In this document: piece after piece, positions 16,441 through 25,069 of the stretch
Layout: each line of letters starts with the position of its first letter
Numbering within the stretch: the first letter of the stretch is position 1
Source: CAZBDV01 sp964490765
Lineage (GTDB): Bacteria; Cloacimonadota; Cloacimonadia; Cloacimonadales; JAJBBL01
Direction: 5' to 3'
Assembly: GCA_964490765.1 (NCBI GenBank)
Contig: CAZBDV010000029.1
Location: forward strand, 1 to 28,173
Length of the DNA: 28,173 bases
Notes under the pieces: generated by a model
The model's database searches: none
Told to the model about the DNA's origin: nothing
Seen by the model: only the letters and a program-made list of their open reading frames with translations
Made by a program: the position numbers and the translations under genes

Positions 16441-16947
16441 TCAATATTCAATGCCTTTTCTGGCAATTACTCCTTTTTGATAATAGTGTTTGATCTCTTT
16501 CATTTCGCTGGCCAGGTCTGCTCTCTCTATAACCTCTGGATGAGCACCCCTTCCGGTCATAACGATTTCCGATCTGCTCTCGATATCAAAGAGCTCCAAC
16601 TGTTCCTCAAGTTTTAGCAAACCCCAGGCTACAGCAACATTTATCTCATCGAGTACGATAAGATCGTATTCTTCCCCAGCTATTACTCTCTTCGCTCTGT
16701 CTATCGCTTTCCTTGCCTCATCGAGGTCAATCTCTTTCGGCTTACCTGGCTCTATGAGCTTATCCGTTCCGTATTGAAAGATATCTATCCCCTCACATTC
16801 TGATAAAAATCTGATCTCCCCGTACTCTACATTCTTCTTCATAAACTGTATCAGACAGACCTTTTTCTTGTAACCGAGCATGCGGATGATCAAACCGAGT
16901 GCTGCTGTCGTTTTTCCTTTACCCTCTCCAGTATAGATCTGGGTCAT
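16441..16947 (-). CDS. cobA: Corrinoid adenosyltransferase (CobA/CobO/BtuR type)
   Basis: Transfers the 5'-deoxyadenosyl group of ATP to cob(I)alamin or cob(I)yrinate diamide, giving adenosylcobalamin. The 168-residue protein begins with the P-loop GEGKGKTT (residues 7-14) and carries LIQFMKK, the VLDEINVAVAWGLL segment, TGRGAHPEVIERADLASEM and the C-terminal ARKGIEY, all typical of this family. GAGGAG at 16953-16958 (minus strand) supports the start. The window also encodes KamDE, which needs adenosylcobalamin, so this enzyme could supply or reactivate its cofactor for lysine fermentation. No other B12-synthesis gene is present, so salvage is as likely as de novo synthesis. Confidence 0.95.
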   Translation of the reverse strand: MTQIYTGEGKGKTTAALGLIIRMLGYKKKVCLIQFMKKNVEYGEIRFLSECEGIDIFQYGTDKLIEPGKPKEIDLDEARKAIDRAKRVIAGEEYDLIVLDEINVAVAWGLLKLEEQLELFDIESRSEIVMTGRGAHPEVIERADLASEMKEIKHYYQKGVIARKGIEY

Positions 16948-17030
16948 GATAACTCCTCTACCTCAAATTACGTGAATTATAACTCCTTGCAGAGTTTTTG
17001 TGTTACAGAGATTTATTTTTCGTTAAATCT

Positions 17031-19238
17031 TCAGGCATATTGCAGCCGATAGAGATCATAATAGAGGTTCTTGTTAGCGATCAGTTCGTTATGATGACCC
17101 TCTTCGACTATCTTACCTTTATGGAGAACAATAATTCTGTCAACATGTTGTATTGTCGAGAGACGGTGAGCAATTATGATCGATGTTCTATCTTTCATAA
17201 CCTTTATCAGGGCATCCTGGATAAGAATCTCTGTTTCTGTATCGATATTAGAAGTGGCTTCATCGAGTACGAATATGGCCGGATCATAAGCCAGAACTCT
17301 CGCAAAGGCAATCAACTGCCGCTGCCCCACTGAGAATGTAGCTCCCCTCTCCATTACCGGCTCATCATAGCCGTGTGGTAAATGTTTTATGAACCGGTCA
17401 ACATTAACGTATTCGGCGATCCGGATAACATCATCATCAGTCAGGTTCTTATTATCCATAACGATATTCTCCCGGATAGTTCCTGAAAAGAGGAAGACAT
17501 CCTGCTGAACAATACCGATATTCCGTCTCAGATCTTCGATTGAGTAATTTTTTATACTCTTACCGTCTACTTTAATATCACCTCTCTGGAAGGGATACAT
17601 CTCTCCTATGAGGTTGATGATCGATGTTTTGCCCGAACCTGTATGTCCTACCAGAGCTATCTTCTCACCAGGTTTTACTTTAAATGATATATCTTTCAGG
17701 ACGAAGGTATGCTCCTGCCCCTGTTTCTGCTCTTCTGTAGTCATTTCGTGAATATCAGAGCTATCAGGATTGGACAACAGTTGCATATTGTCACTGTTAT
17801 ATGTAAGCCAGACGTTCTGGAACTCAATAGCACCATCCAGTTTTACACCTGATGTCAGGTTTTCCCTGTAATCTTGTGGTTTCTTGGCCATCAGATCGAA
17901 TACTCTTTCTGCTCCCGACATAGCGGCCTGCAGGATATTAAATTTTTCACTAAGATGATTGACCGGCTCGAAGAATCTCTCCATATAGCTGATAAAGGCC
18001 ATCAACATACCAAGAGAGAGGGTATTACGAATGATCTGCCCACCACCATACCAGATAATGATAGCGATACCGACATGTCTGGATATACTAATAAGTGGAC
18101 GGAAGATAGCGAATAACCTCAACTGTTTCATTGAGGCATCATAGTATTTCTGATTGATATTAGCAAACTGGCGGCATTTACTGATGAACTGATTAAAGAG
18201 TTGAATCACTTTTACGCCGGAGATATCCTCACCAAGAGCAGCATTCAACATTGCTACATGTTTCCTGACGTCCCGATAAAGAATTCTCGTCTTCTCTTTG
18301 AAATAGCGAACCAGAAGATAAACAAAGGGCAGTATTGTAAAACTCACCAGGGCAAGTCTCCAGTTGAGTACCAGCATAACGATCGTGATACCTATGAGGA
18401 GCATAAAGTCCTGCAACATTGTTACCAATCCCTGACTCAATAGTTCATCAAGAGCTCTGATATCTGTGGTGACCCTTGTAACGAGTCTTCCTACAGGATT
18501 TTTATCGAAGAATGACAGAGGCATCTTTTCCAGATGTGAGAAAGCATCCTCTCTCAGGTCATACATCGCTTTCTGGGCTGCGTAATTGGTAACATAGACC
18601 TGATAATAGCTGAAAGCCAATCTTCCGAGAATAAGCAGAAGATAGAACAGACCATAATAATAGAGCCATTTTCTTGATTCTCCCCGCAGGGTGCTGATCT
18701 CTTCCCGCTGTAACTTCTGGACATTTGTCTGAGACACTGCTATCTCTTCATCTGAGAGGACGAAAAATTCCTGGGATGAATCCTCATCGTTAGCTCTCCT
18801 GAGAATGGCAATATTCTCCTCTGTGTTAGGTAGCAGAAAATAATTACCTTTCTGATAGTTTCCTCTTTCCTGAAGGTATTCCAGATCAGACTGCTCTATA
18901 TACATTCTGTAATCAGAAGGAATAACGATATAGTGGCTGTTATCCACGGAATAGGGATCTAATTTGACATTCTCATACCTGTTCAAGAAACTCTCGAACT
19001 CTTCTCTATCATCAAAGATCAGTAGATGTCTCGAGGGAACTATATGTTCATCTACTGCTGTCCTGATAATCAGAGGGAGAGCAAGCTGAGTAAGTGTCAA
19101 TAACACCAGAAGGAAGAGCGAGACAATAACATAAAACTTGTAGGGCTTCAGGTAAGTGAGCAGCTTACCTATCAGCCTGCTGTCGTATATCTTCGTCTGT
19201 AAAGTATCAGCTGTTAGTTCAAAATGTTCTTCGTTCAT
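17031..19238 (-). CDS. ABC exporter half-transporter with extracytoplasmic insert (catalytic Walker B subunit)
   Basis: A 735-residue fused membrane/ATPase half-exporter of the MsbA/LmrCD type. TM1 lies at about 35-60 and TM2 at about 191-213. Between them is a polar insert of about 118 residues (71-188) that should face the periplasm; normal half-exporters have only a short loop there. The ATPase has Walker A GHTGSGKTS (531-539), Q-loop VQQD, a deviant signature FSVGQ (635-639), an intact Walker B ending in LDE (E660) and H-loop H691. A second charged insertion (about 483-510) precedes Walker A. It follows the other half-exporter gene by 51 bp and probably dimerises with it. The substrate is unknown. 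Confidence 0.93.
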   Translation of the reverse strand: MNEEHFELTADTLQTKIYDSRLIGKLLTYLKPYKFYVIVSLFLLVLLTLTQLALPLIIRTAVDEHIVPSRHLLIFDDREEFESFLNRYENVKLDPYSVDNSHYIVIPSDYRMYIEQSDLEYLQERGNYQKGNYFLLPNTEENIAILRRANDEDSSQEFFVLSDEEIAVSQTNVQKLQREEISTLRGESRKWLYYYGLFYLLLILGRLAFSYYQVYVTNYAAQKAMYDLREDAFSHLEKMPLSFFDKNPVGRLVTRVTTDIRALDELLSQGLVTMLQDFMLLIGITIVMLVLNWRLALVSFTILPFVYLLVRYFKEKTRILYRDVRKHVAMLNAALGEDISGVKVIQLFNQFISKCRQFANINQKYYDASMKQLRLFAIFRPLISISRHVGIAIIIWYGGGQIIRNTLSLGMLMAFISYMERFFEPVNHLSEKFNILQAAMSGAERVFDLMAKKPQDYRENLTSGVKLDGAIEFQNVWLTYNSDNMQLLSNPDSSDIHEMTTEEQKQGQEHTFVLKDISFKVKPGEKIALVGHTGSGKTSIINLIGEMYPFQRGDIKVDGKSIKNYSIEDLRRNIGIVQQDVFLFSGTIRENIVMDNKNLTDDDVIRIAEYVNVDRFIKHLPHGYDEPVMERGATFSVGQRQLIAFARVLAYDPAIFVLDEATSNIDTETEILIQDALIKVMKDRTSIIIAHRLSTIQHVDRIIVLHKGKIVEEGHHNELIANKNLYYDLYRLQYA

Positions 19239-19289
19239 CTTCTCTGGTTCCCTGTTGTATGTAAATGACCATTATTCTGGATTCTACGC

Positions 19290-21110
19290 TCATCTCTTTT
19301 CTATTCTCTCCTGTATCTTCTGCTTCTGGTAAAGATCCCAGTAAAGTCCCTTTTTCTTCAATAACTCATAGTGAGAACCCGACTCAATTATCTTCCCCTC
19401 ATCGAGAACGATAATCTTATCAGAATGTTGAAGTGAGGATATGCGGTGAGCTATAATGATTGTTGTTCTCTCTTTTCTTAATTCGATCATATGATCGAGT
19501 AGTTTTTTCTCCGTTTTGGTATCGACAGCAGAGAGAGAATCATCAAGTATCAGTATATTAGGATCGGCCAGAATAGCCCTTGCAATTGCAATTCTCTGCT
19601 TTTGCCCACCTGAAAGGGTTACTCCCCTTTCGCCAATGATGGTATCAAATCCTCTGTCCAGCTCCGCTATTTCATTATATATCTGCGCCATTCTGGCTGC
19701 TTGTTCGACCTCTTCCATCGTTGCATCTGATTTGCCGAAGCGGATGTTATTGGCTATAGTATTGGAAAAAAGGAATATATCCTGTGGAACCACAACTATG
19801 CTTTCTCTCAATACTTTCAGAGGTATGGAATACAATTCATGCCCGTCAATGTATATCGAGTTACGAGGCGGATTGTAGAATCTTGTCAGAAGATCGATGA
19901 CAGTTGACTTGCCACACCCGGTTCTCCCAACGATAGCGAGTGTGTTTCCTGCTCTTAGGTCGAAAGATATATCTTCAAAAATCAACTCGCCATCATCTTG
20001 TGTTTCCTGAATCGGTTTTAGTTTCTGCTCTTTATCCTCATTAGCCAGATAGCGGAAGGTTAAATTTTTAACCTCGATATCTCCCTTTAACTCGGTTATT
20101 GTTTCATCGGTATCAACATCAACAATCTCCTCTTGTATATCTAGGATCCTGTTTATCCTCTTCAAAGAAGCAGTTCCCCTCTGATAGAGGCTGACAATCC
20201 ATCCTATAGCTATCATAGGCCAGATCAGCATGCCAAGGTAGGCGTTAAAAGCAACAAATTCACCTATCGATATTTCGTTGTTTATTGTCGCTCTACCACC
20301 AAATACGAGAACTATTATCATACTGAGCCCTATGATAAAGGCATTAAAGGGATGGAAGAATCCTTCGATCTTGGCCATCTTCACACTTTTATCTCGGTAG
20401 TCTCCCGAGAAGACATTCAGTTTCGCCAGTTCAGGCTTCTCCTGATCAAATACTTTTACCACGCGAATTCCGGAAATACTTTCCTGAACCATACCGGAAA
20501 GATCGGAAAAAGTTTCCTGTACTTTAGCGAATTGGCGGTGTAATTTTTTTCCGAAAAAGAAGATGGCAAAAGATAACGCCGGTAATGGTATTATAGCATA
20601 GAAGGTAAGTCTGATGTTGATTGAACCCATAAAAAAGATTGTAGCCAGGGTCATGATTATAATATCGGCAGCTACAACGAAGCCCATACCAAACAGCATT
20701 CTGATAGCACGCATATCATTAGTCGAATGAGCCATCAAATCACCGATCCTGGCTCTATTGAAGAAATTCTGGCTCAACTTTATCAGATGTTCATACAGAT
20801 CCTGCCTCAAACCACGTTCGATATCAAATGAATTACCAATTATCAATATCCGCCAGAAATAACGCATTATGGCTATAATACCCGCCATAAGAAAGATCAG
20901 GAACATATAACCGGCCAGATGCTTCTGAGTAACACCTTCCACACCGAGACTATCTATAGCGGTCTGTATGACTTTCGGGATAAGCAACTGAACCGCATCA
21001 ACGATTATCAGAACCAGTATCCCGAGCAGGATATATTTTAAATTTCTTTTAAGATACGGTAATACCCTGTCAAATAATCTCTTATCTCTCGTCTTCTCTA
21101 TCTTTTTCAA
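19290..21110 (-). CDS. ABC exporter half-transporter (degenerate Walker B subunit)
   Basis: A 606-residue half-exporter with six TM helices in the N-terminal 310 residues and an ATPase domain. The domain has Walker A GRTGCGKST (395-403), Q-loop VPQD, a perfect LSGGQ signature (499-503), a Walker B ending LDD so that the catalytic glutamate is aspartate (D524), and H-loop H555. A charged insertion (about 355-375) precedes Walker A, as in its partner. The start is a TTG at 21108-21110 with AAAGGA at 21122-21127; no nearby ATG is in frame. The gene order, and a degenerate site that matches the partner's altered signature, indicate a heterodimer resembling TM287/288 or LmrCD. The exported compound is unknown. 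Confidence 0.94.
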   Translation of the reverse strand: MKKIEKTRDKRLFDRVLPYLKRNLKYILLGILVLIIVDAVQLLIPKVIQTAIDSLGVEGVTQKHLAGYMFLIFLMAGIIAIMRYFWRILIIGNSFDIERGLRQDLYEHLIKLSQNFFNRARIGDLMAHSTNDMRAIRMLFGMGFVVAADIIIMTLATIFFMGSINIRLTFYAIIPLPALSFAIFFFGKKLHRQFAKVQETFSDLSGMVQESISGIRVVKVFDQEKPELAKLNVFSGDYRDKSVKMAKIEGFFHPFNAFIIGLSMIIVLVFGGRATINNEISIGEFVAFNAYLGMLIWPMIAIGWIVSLYQRGTASLKRINRILDIQEEIVDVDTDETITELKGDIEVKNLTFRYLANEDKEQKLKPIQETQDDGELIFEDISFDLRAGNTLAIVGRTGCGKSTVIDLLTRFYNPPRNSIYIDGHELYSIPLKVLRESIVVVPQDIFLFSNTIANNIRFGKSDATMEEVEQAARMAQIYNEIAELDRGFDTIIGERGVTLSGGQKQRIAIARAILADPNILILDDSLSAVDTKTEKKLLDHMIELRKERTTIIIAHRISSLQHSDKIIVLDEGKIIESGSHYELLKKKGLYWDLYQKQKIQERIEKR

Positions 21111-21207
21111 TGTCTTTTTTTTCCTTTAACCCTATTCCATCAGTTCTGTCACGGTGTTATCGAGCAGAATTCTCAGTGAGTACGGAAAAACTAACTCCCA
21201 GAGTATA

Positions 21208-21912
21208 CTATACCTTTAACGCTTCAACATGATCTGTTAAATCCTGTAACTGAGCAGTAAATTGTTCGAAGAAGTCGGGAATATCTTTCTTTTCTATGTT
21301 TATTTTACCGATAGTAAAATCGGTAGCTGTCAGTAATGAACTGATATCAAAGTCGGTCACATCATCAGCTTTGTTCATCAGATCTTTGTGATTCAGCGGG
21401 ATATCTTCATCGAACAGGAAGAGAAGACCCTTAATAATCGGTTCAATAGAATGAACCGATACTTTGATCAGATTCTTCAATACTTTGTTCTTTCCATAAT
21501 GGTCAAGAATAGCCATCTTTATAAGCAGATTTTTACTCTTCAGTTCCCGTTCCATCTCCAGTCTGATATAGCTCTTTTCGAACTCAAGATCGCGGAGTAT
21601 ATCCTTCTTGCTGACCAGGTTGATATAATCGGTCTTGATATTATGAAATTCCAGAGGAAAGCTATCGAGTGAATTGGCAATATACTTGTCACTGACGACA
21701 AGAGGTGGCTCCATTCCCATATGGACAACAGCGGAAGCAACAGAATGTGCTTTTACCAGATGTTTTATGGAGTCGTCGGATAGAATAACCACAAGATTAC
21801 CCTTATCAGACAGTTCGGTATTATAGATAGCTACCTGCAGCACAGAGTCTCCCCAGATAGCGGAAAATTTTGCTGCTACCTTTTCCCAGTTTGATTTATA
21901 CTTCTCAATCAT
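21208..21912 (-). CDS. Unknown protein, degenerate nucleotidyltransferase-like with helical C-terminus
   Basis: A 234-residue soluble protein with no signal or TM segment. From recall, residues 75-140 (PPLVVSDKYI, DSFPLEF, RLEMEREL) resemble a family of uncharacterised proteins with an N-terminal nucleotidyltransferase-like domain followed by a helical bundle. The usual GS-x(n)-SD-x-D active-site pattern is missing: the corresponding stretch reads AIYNTELSDKGN. It is therefore probably not catalytic. The C-terminal half (about 105-234) is predicted mostly helical. GGAGG at 21917-21921 gives a strong start. It lies 29 bp after glyQ, in the slot where glyS is often found, but is not GlyS by size or sequence. 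Confidence 0.7.
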   Translation of the reverse strand: MIEKYKSNWEKVAAKFSAIWGDSVLQVAIYNTELSDKGNLVVILSDDSIKHLVKAHSVASAVVHMGMEPPLVVSDKYIANSLDSFPLEFHNIKTDYINLVSKKDILRDLEFEKSYIRLEMERELKSKNLLIKMAILDHYGKNKVLKNLIKVSVHSIEPIIKGLLFLFDEDIPLNHKDLMNKADDVTDFDISSLLTATDFTIGKINIEKKDIPDFFEQFTAQLQDLTDHVEALKV

Positions 21913-21941
21913 AATTCCTCCCCGTTAGGATTAATTATCAC

Positions 21942-22805
21942 CTATTTCTGCTCCTGCTCCCGGTTTTCATATTTCTTCATAAAAACCAGAGCACAGTCGC
22001 GAGCCATTCTCCTTATTCGATTAATATAATCAGCTCGTTGCATGACACTAATGACACCGTGCGCATCTAGAAGATTGAAGCTGTGTGAACTCTTCATAAT
22101 ATAGTCATAAGCAGGATATGGCAATTTACTGTCGATCAACTTTTTCGCCTGCCTCTCATAATCGTCGAAAGCCTTAAAACAGGAATCTACCGGCAGTTCT
22201 CTAAAATTGTATTGGGAAAATTCCACCTCTTTCTCGAAGAAAATATCTCCATAAGCGGTCTCTTCGTTCCATCTTATATCCTTTATATCGTCTACTCTCT
22301 GTATATAAAGGGCTATTCTCTCCAATCCATAAGCGAGCTCGACATTGGTTGGGAAGACCTCGATCCCTCCGACCTGCTGGAAGTAAGTGAACTGAGTGAT
22401 CTCCATCCCATCGAGCCAGACTTCCCAGCCAAGGCCTCTTGCTCCGAGAGTAGGTGATTCCCAGTCATCTTCAATAAAGCGGATATCGTGCTTGACCAGT
22501 TCGATCCCTAGAGCTTCCAAACTTCCCAGATACAACTCTTTGATATTATCCGGAGAGGGTTTAATCAGAACCTGGAACTGATAATAATGTTGATACCGGT
22601 TGGGATTCTGCCCATACCTGCCGTCTTTAGGCCTTCTACAGGGCTGCACGTAAGCAACTGCAGAAGGAGTTTTTCGTAAAGCTCCGAAAAAAGTTACCGG
22701 ATGAAAGGTAGCAGCACCCATCTCCATATCATAAGGTTGCAAAATGTTACACCCATTTTCGGACCAGTATTTTTGCAGGTTAAAAATCATATCCTGTAAA
22801 TTCAT
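21942..22805 (-). CDS. glyQ: Glycyl-tRNA synthetase alpha subunit
   Basis: Alpha chain of the alpha2-beta2 type glycyl-tRNA synthetase. It carries the class II active site that makes glycyl-adenylate. The 287 residues match the family length of about 290-300. Signatures are CNILQPYDMEMGAATFHP near residue 19, AYVQPCRRPKDGRYG, FIEDDWESPTLGARGLGWEVWLDGME and QVGGIEVFPTNVELAYGLERIA. The ATG at 22803-22805 has a modest AAAGGT site upstream. The beta subunit GlyS, needed for tRNA recognition and usually encoded next, is absent from the window; the following gene is an unrelated 234-residue protein. Confidence 0.97.
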   Translation of the reverse strand: MNLQDMIFNLQKYWSENGCNILQPYDMEMGAATFHPVTFFGALRKTPSAVAYVQPCRRPKDGRYGQNPNRYQHYYQFQVLIKPSPDNIKELYLGSLEALGIELVKHDIRFIEDDWESPTLGARGLGWEVWLDGMEITQFTYFQQVGGIEVFPTNVELAYGLERIALYIQRVDDIKDIRWNEETAYGDIFFEKEVEFSQYNFRELPVDSCFKAFDDYERQAKKLIDSKLPYPAYDYIMKSSHSFNLLDAHGVISVMQRADYINRIRRMARDCALVFMKKYENREQEQK

Positions 22806-22866
22806 ATTACATTCTACCTTTGTTTAAGCCGGGATCAATTCAAACATTGTCATCTGTTCGAATATA

Positions 22867-22909
22867 ACCAGGAAGAGTCGACTGAACGAGTTTTGTCGTA
22901 AATCCTGGT
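22867..22909 (-). other. Long stem-loop between atoA and glyQ
   Basis: ACCAGGA (22867-22873) and TCCTGGT (22903-22909) form a 7-bp stem. Nested CGAC/GTCG could add 4 bp inside the 29-base interval. It begins immediately after the atoA stop on the minus strand. With no clear U-run it is a weak terminator candidate or a processing/stability element separating the lysine genes from glyQ. Confidence 0.35.
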
Positions 22910-22911
22910 AA

Positions 22912-23574
22912 TCAGAGCTTGAATGTCCCGACATTATCCGGGATGGTGAGCGTTGCATCGGTGATCTCGACGATCTCCTCCACCGTTGAACCCTCGACAA
23001 TCTCTCTCAAGACCAGACCTTGAGAAGTAACTTCTATAACAGCTTTCTCCGTGACGATTAAATTAACCTTATTCCTGGCTGTCAGCGGCAGTGTACAGCT
23101 CTTCATTATTTTAGAATTACCATGTTTATCGCAGTGCTCCATGGCTATTACCACTTTTCTGGCACCGGTTACCAGGTCCATTGCTCCACCCATACCGGGC
23201 ACCAGCTTCCCTGGTATCATCCAGTTGGCGAGGTTACCCTCCTGATCTACCTGAAGTGCACCGAGCACAGTCATGTCTATATGTCCTCCCCTGATAATGG
23301 AGAAGCTGAGACAGCTGTCGAAATATGAGGCACCCGGAATAGCAGTGATATGTCCCCCACCAGCATTGATAAGGTTTTTATCTTCTTTCCCTTTTTCCGG
23401 AGCCGGGCCAACCCCCATGATACCATTTTCACTCTGGAAAAAGACCTTAATCCCCGGTGGTATGTGATTTGCCACTTCAGTAGGAAGTCCGATTCCCAGA
23501 TTGACGAAATCGCCATCCTTTAACTCCTGGGCAATCCTTTTCCCTATCAGTTTTCTTCTTGCTTCTTTATCCAT
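22912..23574 (-). CDS. atoA: 3-oxoacid CoA-transferase beta subunit (AtoA/ScoB type)
   Basis: Catalytic subunit of a two-chain family I CoA-transferase that moves CoA between carboxylates such as butyryl- or acetyl-CoA and acetoacetate. At 220 residues it has the GIGLPTEVANHIP segment and the SENGIMGVG motif, whose glutamate (E49) is the covalent active-site residue of the family. LINAGGGHITAIPGASYFDS and GKLVPGMGGAMDLVTGA are also typical. AAGGAG at 23583-23588 (minus strand) sets the start, 42 bp after atoD. Placed after kamDE, it most likely acts on acetoacetate formed during lysine fermentation. The exact acyl-CoA specificity cannot be read from sequence. Confidence 0.95.
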   Translation of the reverse strand: MDKEARRKLIGKRIAQELKDGDFVNLGIGLPTEVANHIPPGIKVFFQSENGIMGVGPAPEKGKEDKNLINAGGGHITAIPGASYFDSCLSFSIIRGGHIDMTVLGALQVDQEGNLANWMIPGKLVPGMGGAMDLVTGARKVVIAMEHCDKHGNSKIMKSCTLPLTARNKVNLIVTEKAVIEVTSQGLVLREIVEGSTVEEIVEITDATLTIPDNVGTFKL

Positions 23575-23616
23575 TAATATTGCTCCTTAATATTCGTCCT
23601 GTAAAAAACTTACCGG

Positions 23617-24276
23617 TCAACTCTTCTCTTCGTGAACAACCAGATAGTCAACAAAGACACCTGGAGTGACGACATCCTCAGCCGATATCTCTCCAATTTC
23701 GACGATTTCTTCGACTTCCGCGACAGTAACTCTGGCAGCTGTAGCCATCATCGGATTCGAGTTTCGGGCGGTCTTGTCATAGACGAGATTCCCGTATCTG
23801 TCTGCCTTCTCTGCCCGTATAAAGGCAAAATCGGCTGATATGGGCTCTTCCAGTATATACTCTTTCCCCTGTACTGTCAGTATCTGCTTTCCTTCGGAAA
23901 CAATGGTTCCGAGTCCGGTTGGGGTTAAAACACCTCCGAGCCCTGCACCTGCAGATCTGATTCTCTCCATCAGAGTACCCTGAGGTATGAGCACAACCTC
24001 CATTTCACCACTGCTCATCAGAGCCTGACTCGCCCTGTTTGTGCCAATATGTGAAGTCTGTACCTTTGAGACCTGTTTATTGGCCACGAGGAGACCGACA
24101 CCTTTATCCTCAAAATCTGTAGAGATGACGATCATATCGATACAGCAAGTTCCCAGTTCTTTCAAGGCATCGACTAAATTCTCGGGGCAACCGACGGCAA
24201 GAAACCCGCCAAACATAACACTGTTGTTCGGTTTGATCATTTCTGCCGCTTCTTTTGCGGTAATTATCTCTGGCAT
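23617..24276 (-). CDS. atoD: 3-oxoacid CoA-transferase alpha subunit (AtoD/ScoA type)
   Basis: Partner chain of the CoA-transferase, forming the other half of the active site. The 219-residue protein has ITAKEAAEMIKPNNSVMFGGF at the N-terminus, LIPQGTLMERIRSAGAGLGG, and GNLVYDKTARNSNPMMATAA, all family hallmarks. The ATG at 24274-24276 is chosen because AGGAGG lies at about 24284-24290. An in-frame extension to 24402 would run back through the end of kamE and matches no homologous sequence. It lies 13 bp after kamE, so it is co-transcribed with the aminomutase. Confidence 0.95.
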   Translation of the reverse strand: MPEIITAKEAAEMIKPNNSVMFGGFLAVGCPENLVDALKELGTCCIDMIVISTDFEDKGVGLLVANKQVSKVQTSHIGTNRASQALMSSGEMEVVLIPQGTLMERIRSAGAGLGGVLTPTGLGTIVSEGKQILTVQGKEYILEEPISADFAFIRAEKADRYGNLVYDKTARNSNPMMATAARVTVAEVEEIVEIGEISAEDVVTPGVFVDYLVVHEEKS

Positions 24277-24289
24277 TAACAATACCTCC

Positions 24290-25060
24290 TTATCGGGATT
24301 CGGGTTTTTCAGTAATCTGCTCAGCAATAAAGAAAGCGACATTGTTAGCGAAGGTCCCGGAACCGAATCCGGCATCATAGCCCAATTCCATAGCCAGTTC
24401 ATGACTGATTCGCGGCCCGCCGCAGATAAAGAGCATCTTATTCCTTATCCCTTCTGCTTCTGCTAATTCTATTAATCTAGTCAAATTTTTGATATGAATA
24501 TTTTTCTGGGTAACTACCTGAGAAACGAGCACAGCATCGGCATTCTCCTCCATAGCCCGTTTCAGAAGATCTTCTATAGCTACTTGAGCACCCATATTTA
24601 TAGCTTTGAAGTTGCGATACCTCTCAAGACCGTAATGGCCGCTAAAACCCTTCATATTCATTATGGCATCTATCCCTACAGTATGAGCATCCGATTCGAT
24701 ACAGGCACCTACCACAACCAGTTCCCGGCCGATATGCTCATCGACATATTCATCGATCTCTTCCATTCCAAGCGTTGGAACCTCAACTGTTCTGACTTTT
24801 ATGCTGTCCAGGTCGACGGTAGTATTACAGGTTGCATAGGCGATGAAATGAGCAAATCCGTCAGAGAGGTCTCTAATATGACATATTTCGATCTCCTCGA
24901 GACCCATCTGTCTGAGAATGAGTCTGGCAGCCTCCTTACCCTTTTCATTAGCCGGTGCCGGGAGGGCAAAGGATAACTGTATTCTACCATCGTCTAAAGT
25001 GTCTCCATAAGGTTTGATCAGACTTCTCTTCACCATTTCCTGTTCAATATTTTCTTTCAT
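24290..25060 (-). CDS. kamE: Lysine 5,6-aminomutase beta subunit
   Basis: Cobalamin- and PLP-anchoring subunit of lysine 5,6-aminomutase, which shifts the terminal amino group of D-lysine or L-beta-lysine to C5 by a radical mechanism. The 256 residues include the base-off B12 motif D124-A-H126-T-V-G129 with H126 as the lower axial ligand. K137, 11 residues later, corresponds to the PLP-binding lysine (His133/Lys144 in the Acetoanaerobium sticklandii enzyme, the same spacing). A Rossmann B12 domain with CGGPRISHELAMELGYDAGFG closes the protein. It lies 9 bp after kamD. The D-ornithine 4,5-aminomutase small/large arrangement is excluded by the two-gene layout and sizes. Confidence 0.96.
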   Translation of the reverse strand: MKENIEQEMVKRSLIKPYGDTLDDGRIQLSFALPAPANEKGKEAARLILRQMGLEEIEICHIRDLSDGFAHFIAYATCNTTVDLDSIKVRTVEVPTLGMEEIDEYVDEHIGRELVVVGACIESDAHTVGIDAIMNMKGFSGHYGLERYRNFKAINMGAQVAIEDLLKRAMEENADAVLVSQVVTQKNIHIKNLTRLIELAEAEGIRNKMLFICGGPRISHELAMELGYDAGFGSGTFANNVAFFIAEQITEKPESR

Positions 25061-25069
25061 AAATACCTC

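Noticed and set aside
24277..24402. N-terminal extension of atoD through the end of kamE
   Set aside because: The extension is the shadow of kamE in another frame. A strong AGGAGG site marks the ATG at 24276.
24494..24976. Open frame on the plus strand opposite kamE (160 codons)
   Set aside because: Entirely inside kamE, whose cofactor motifs are intact.
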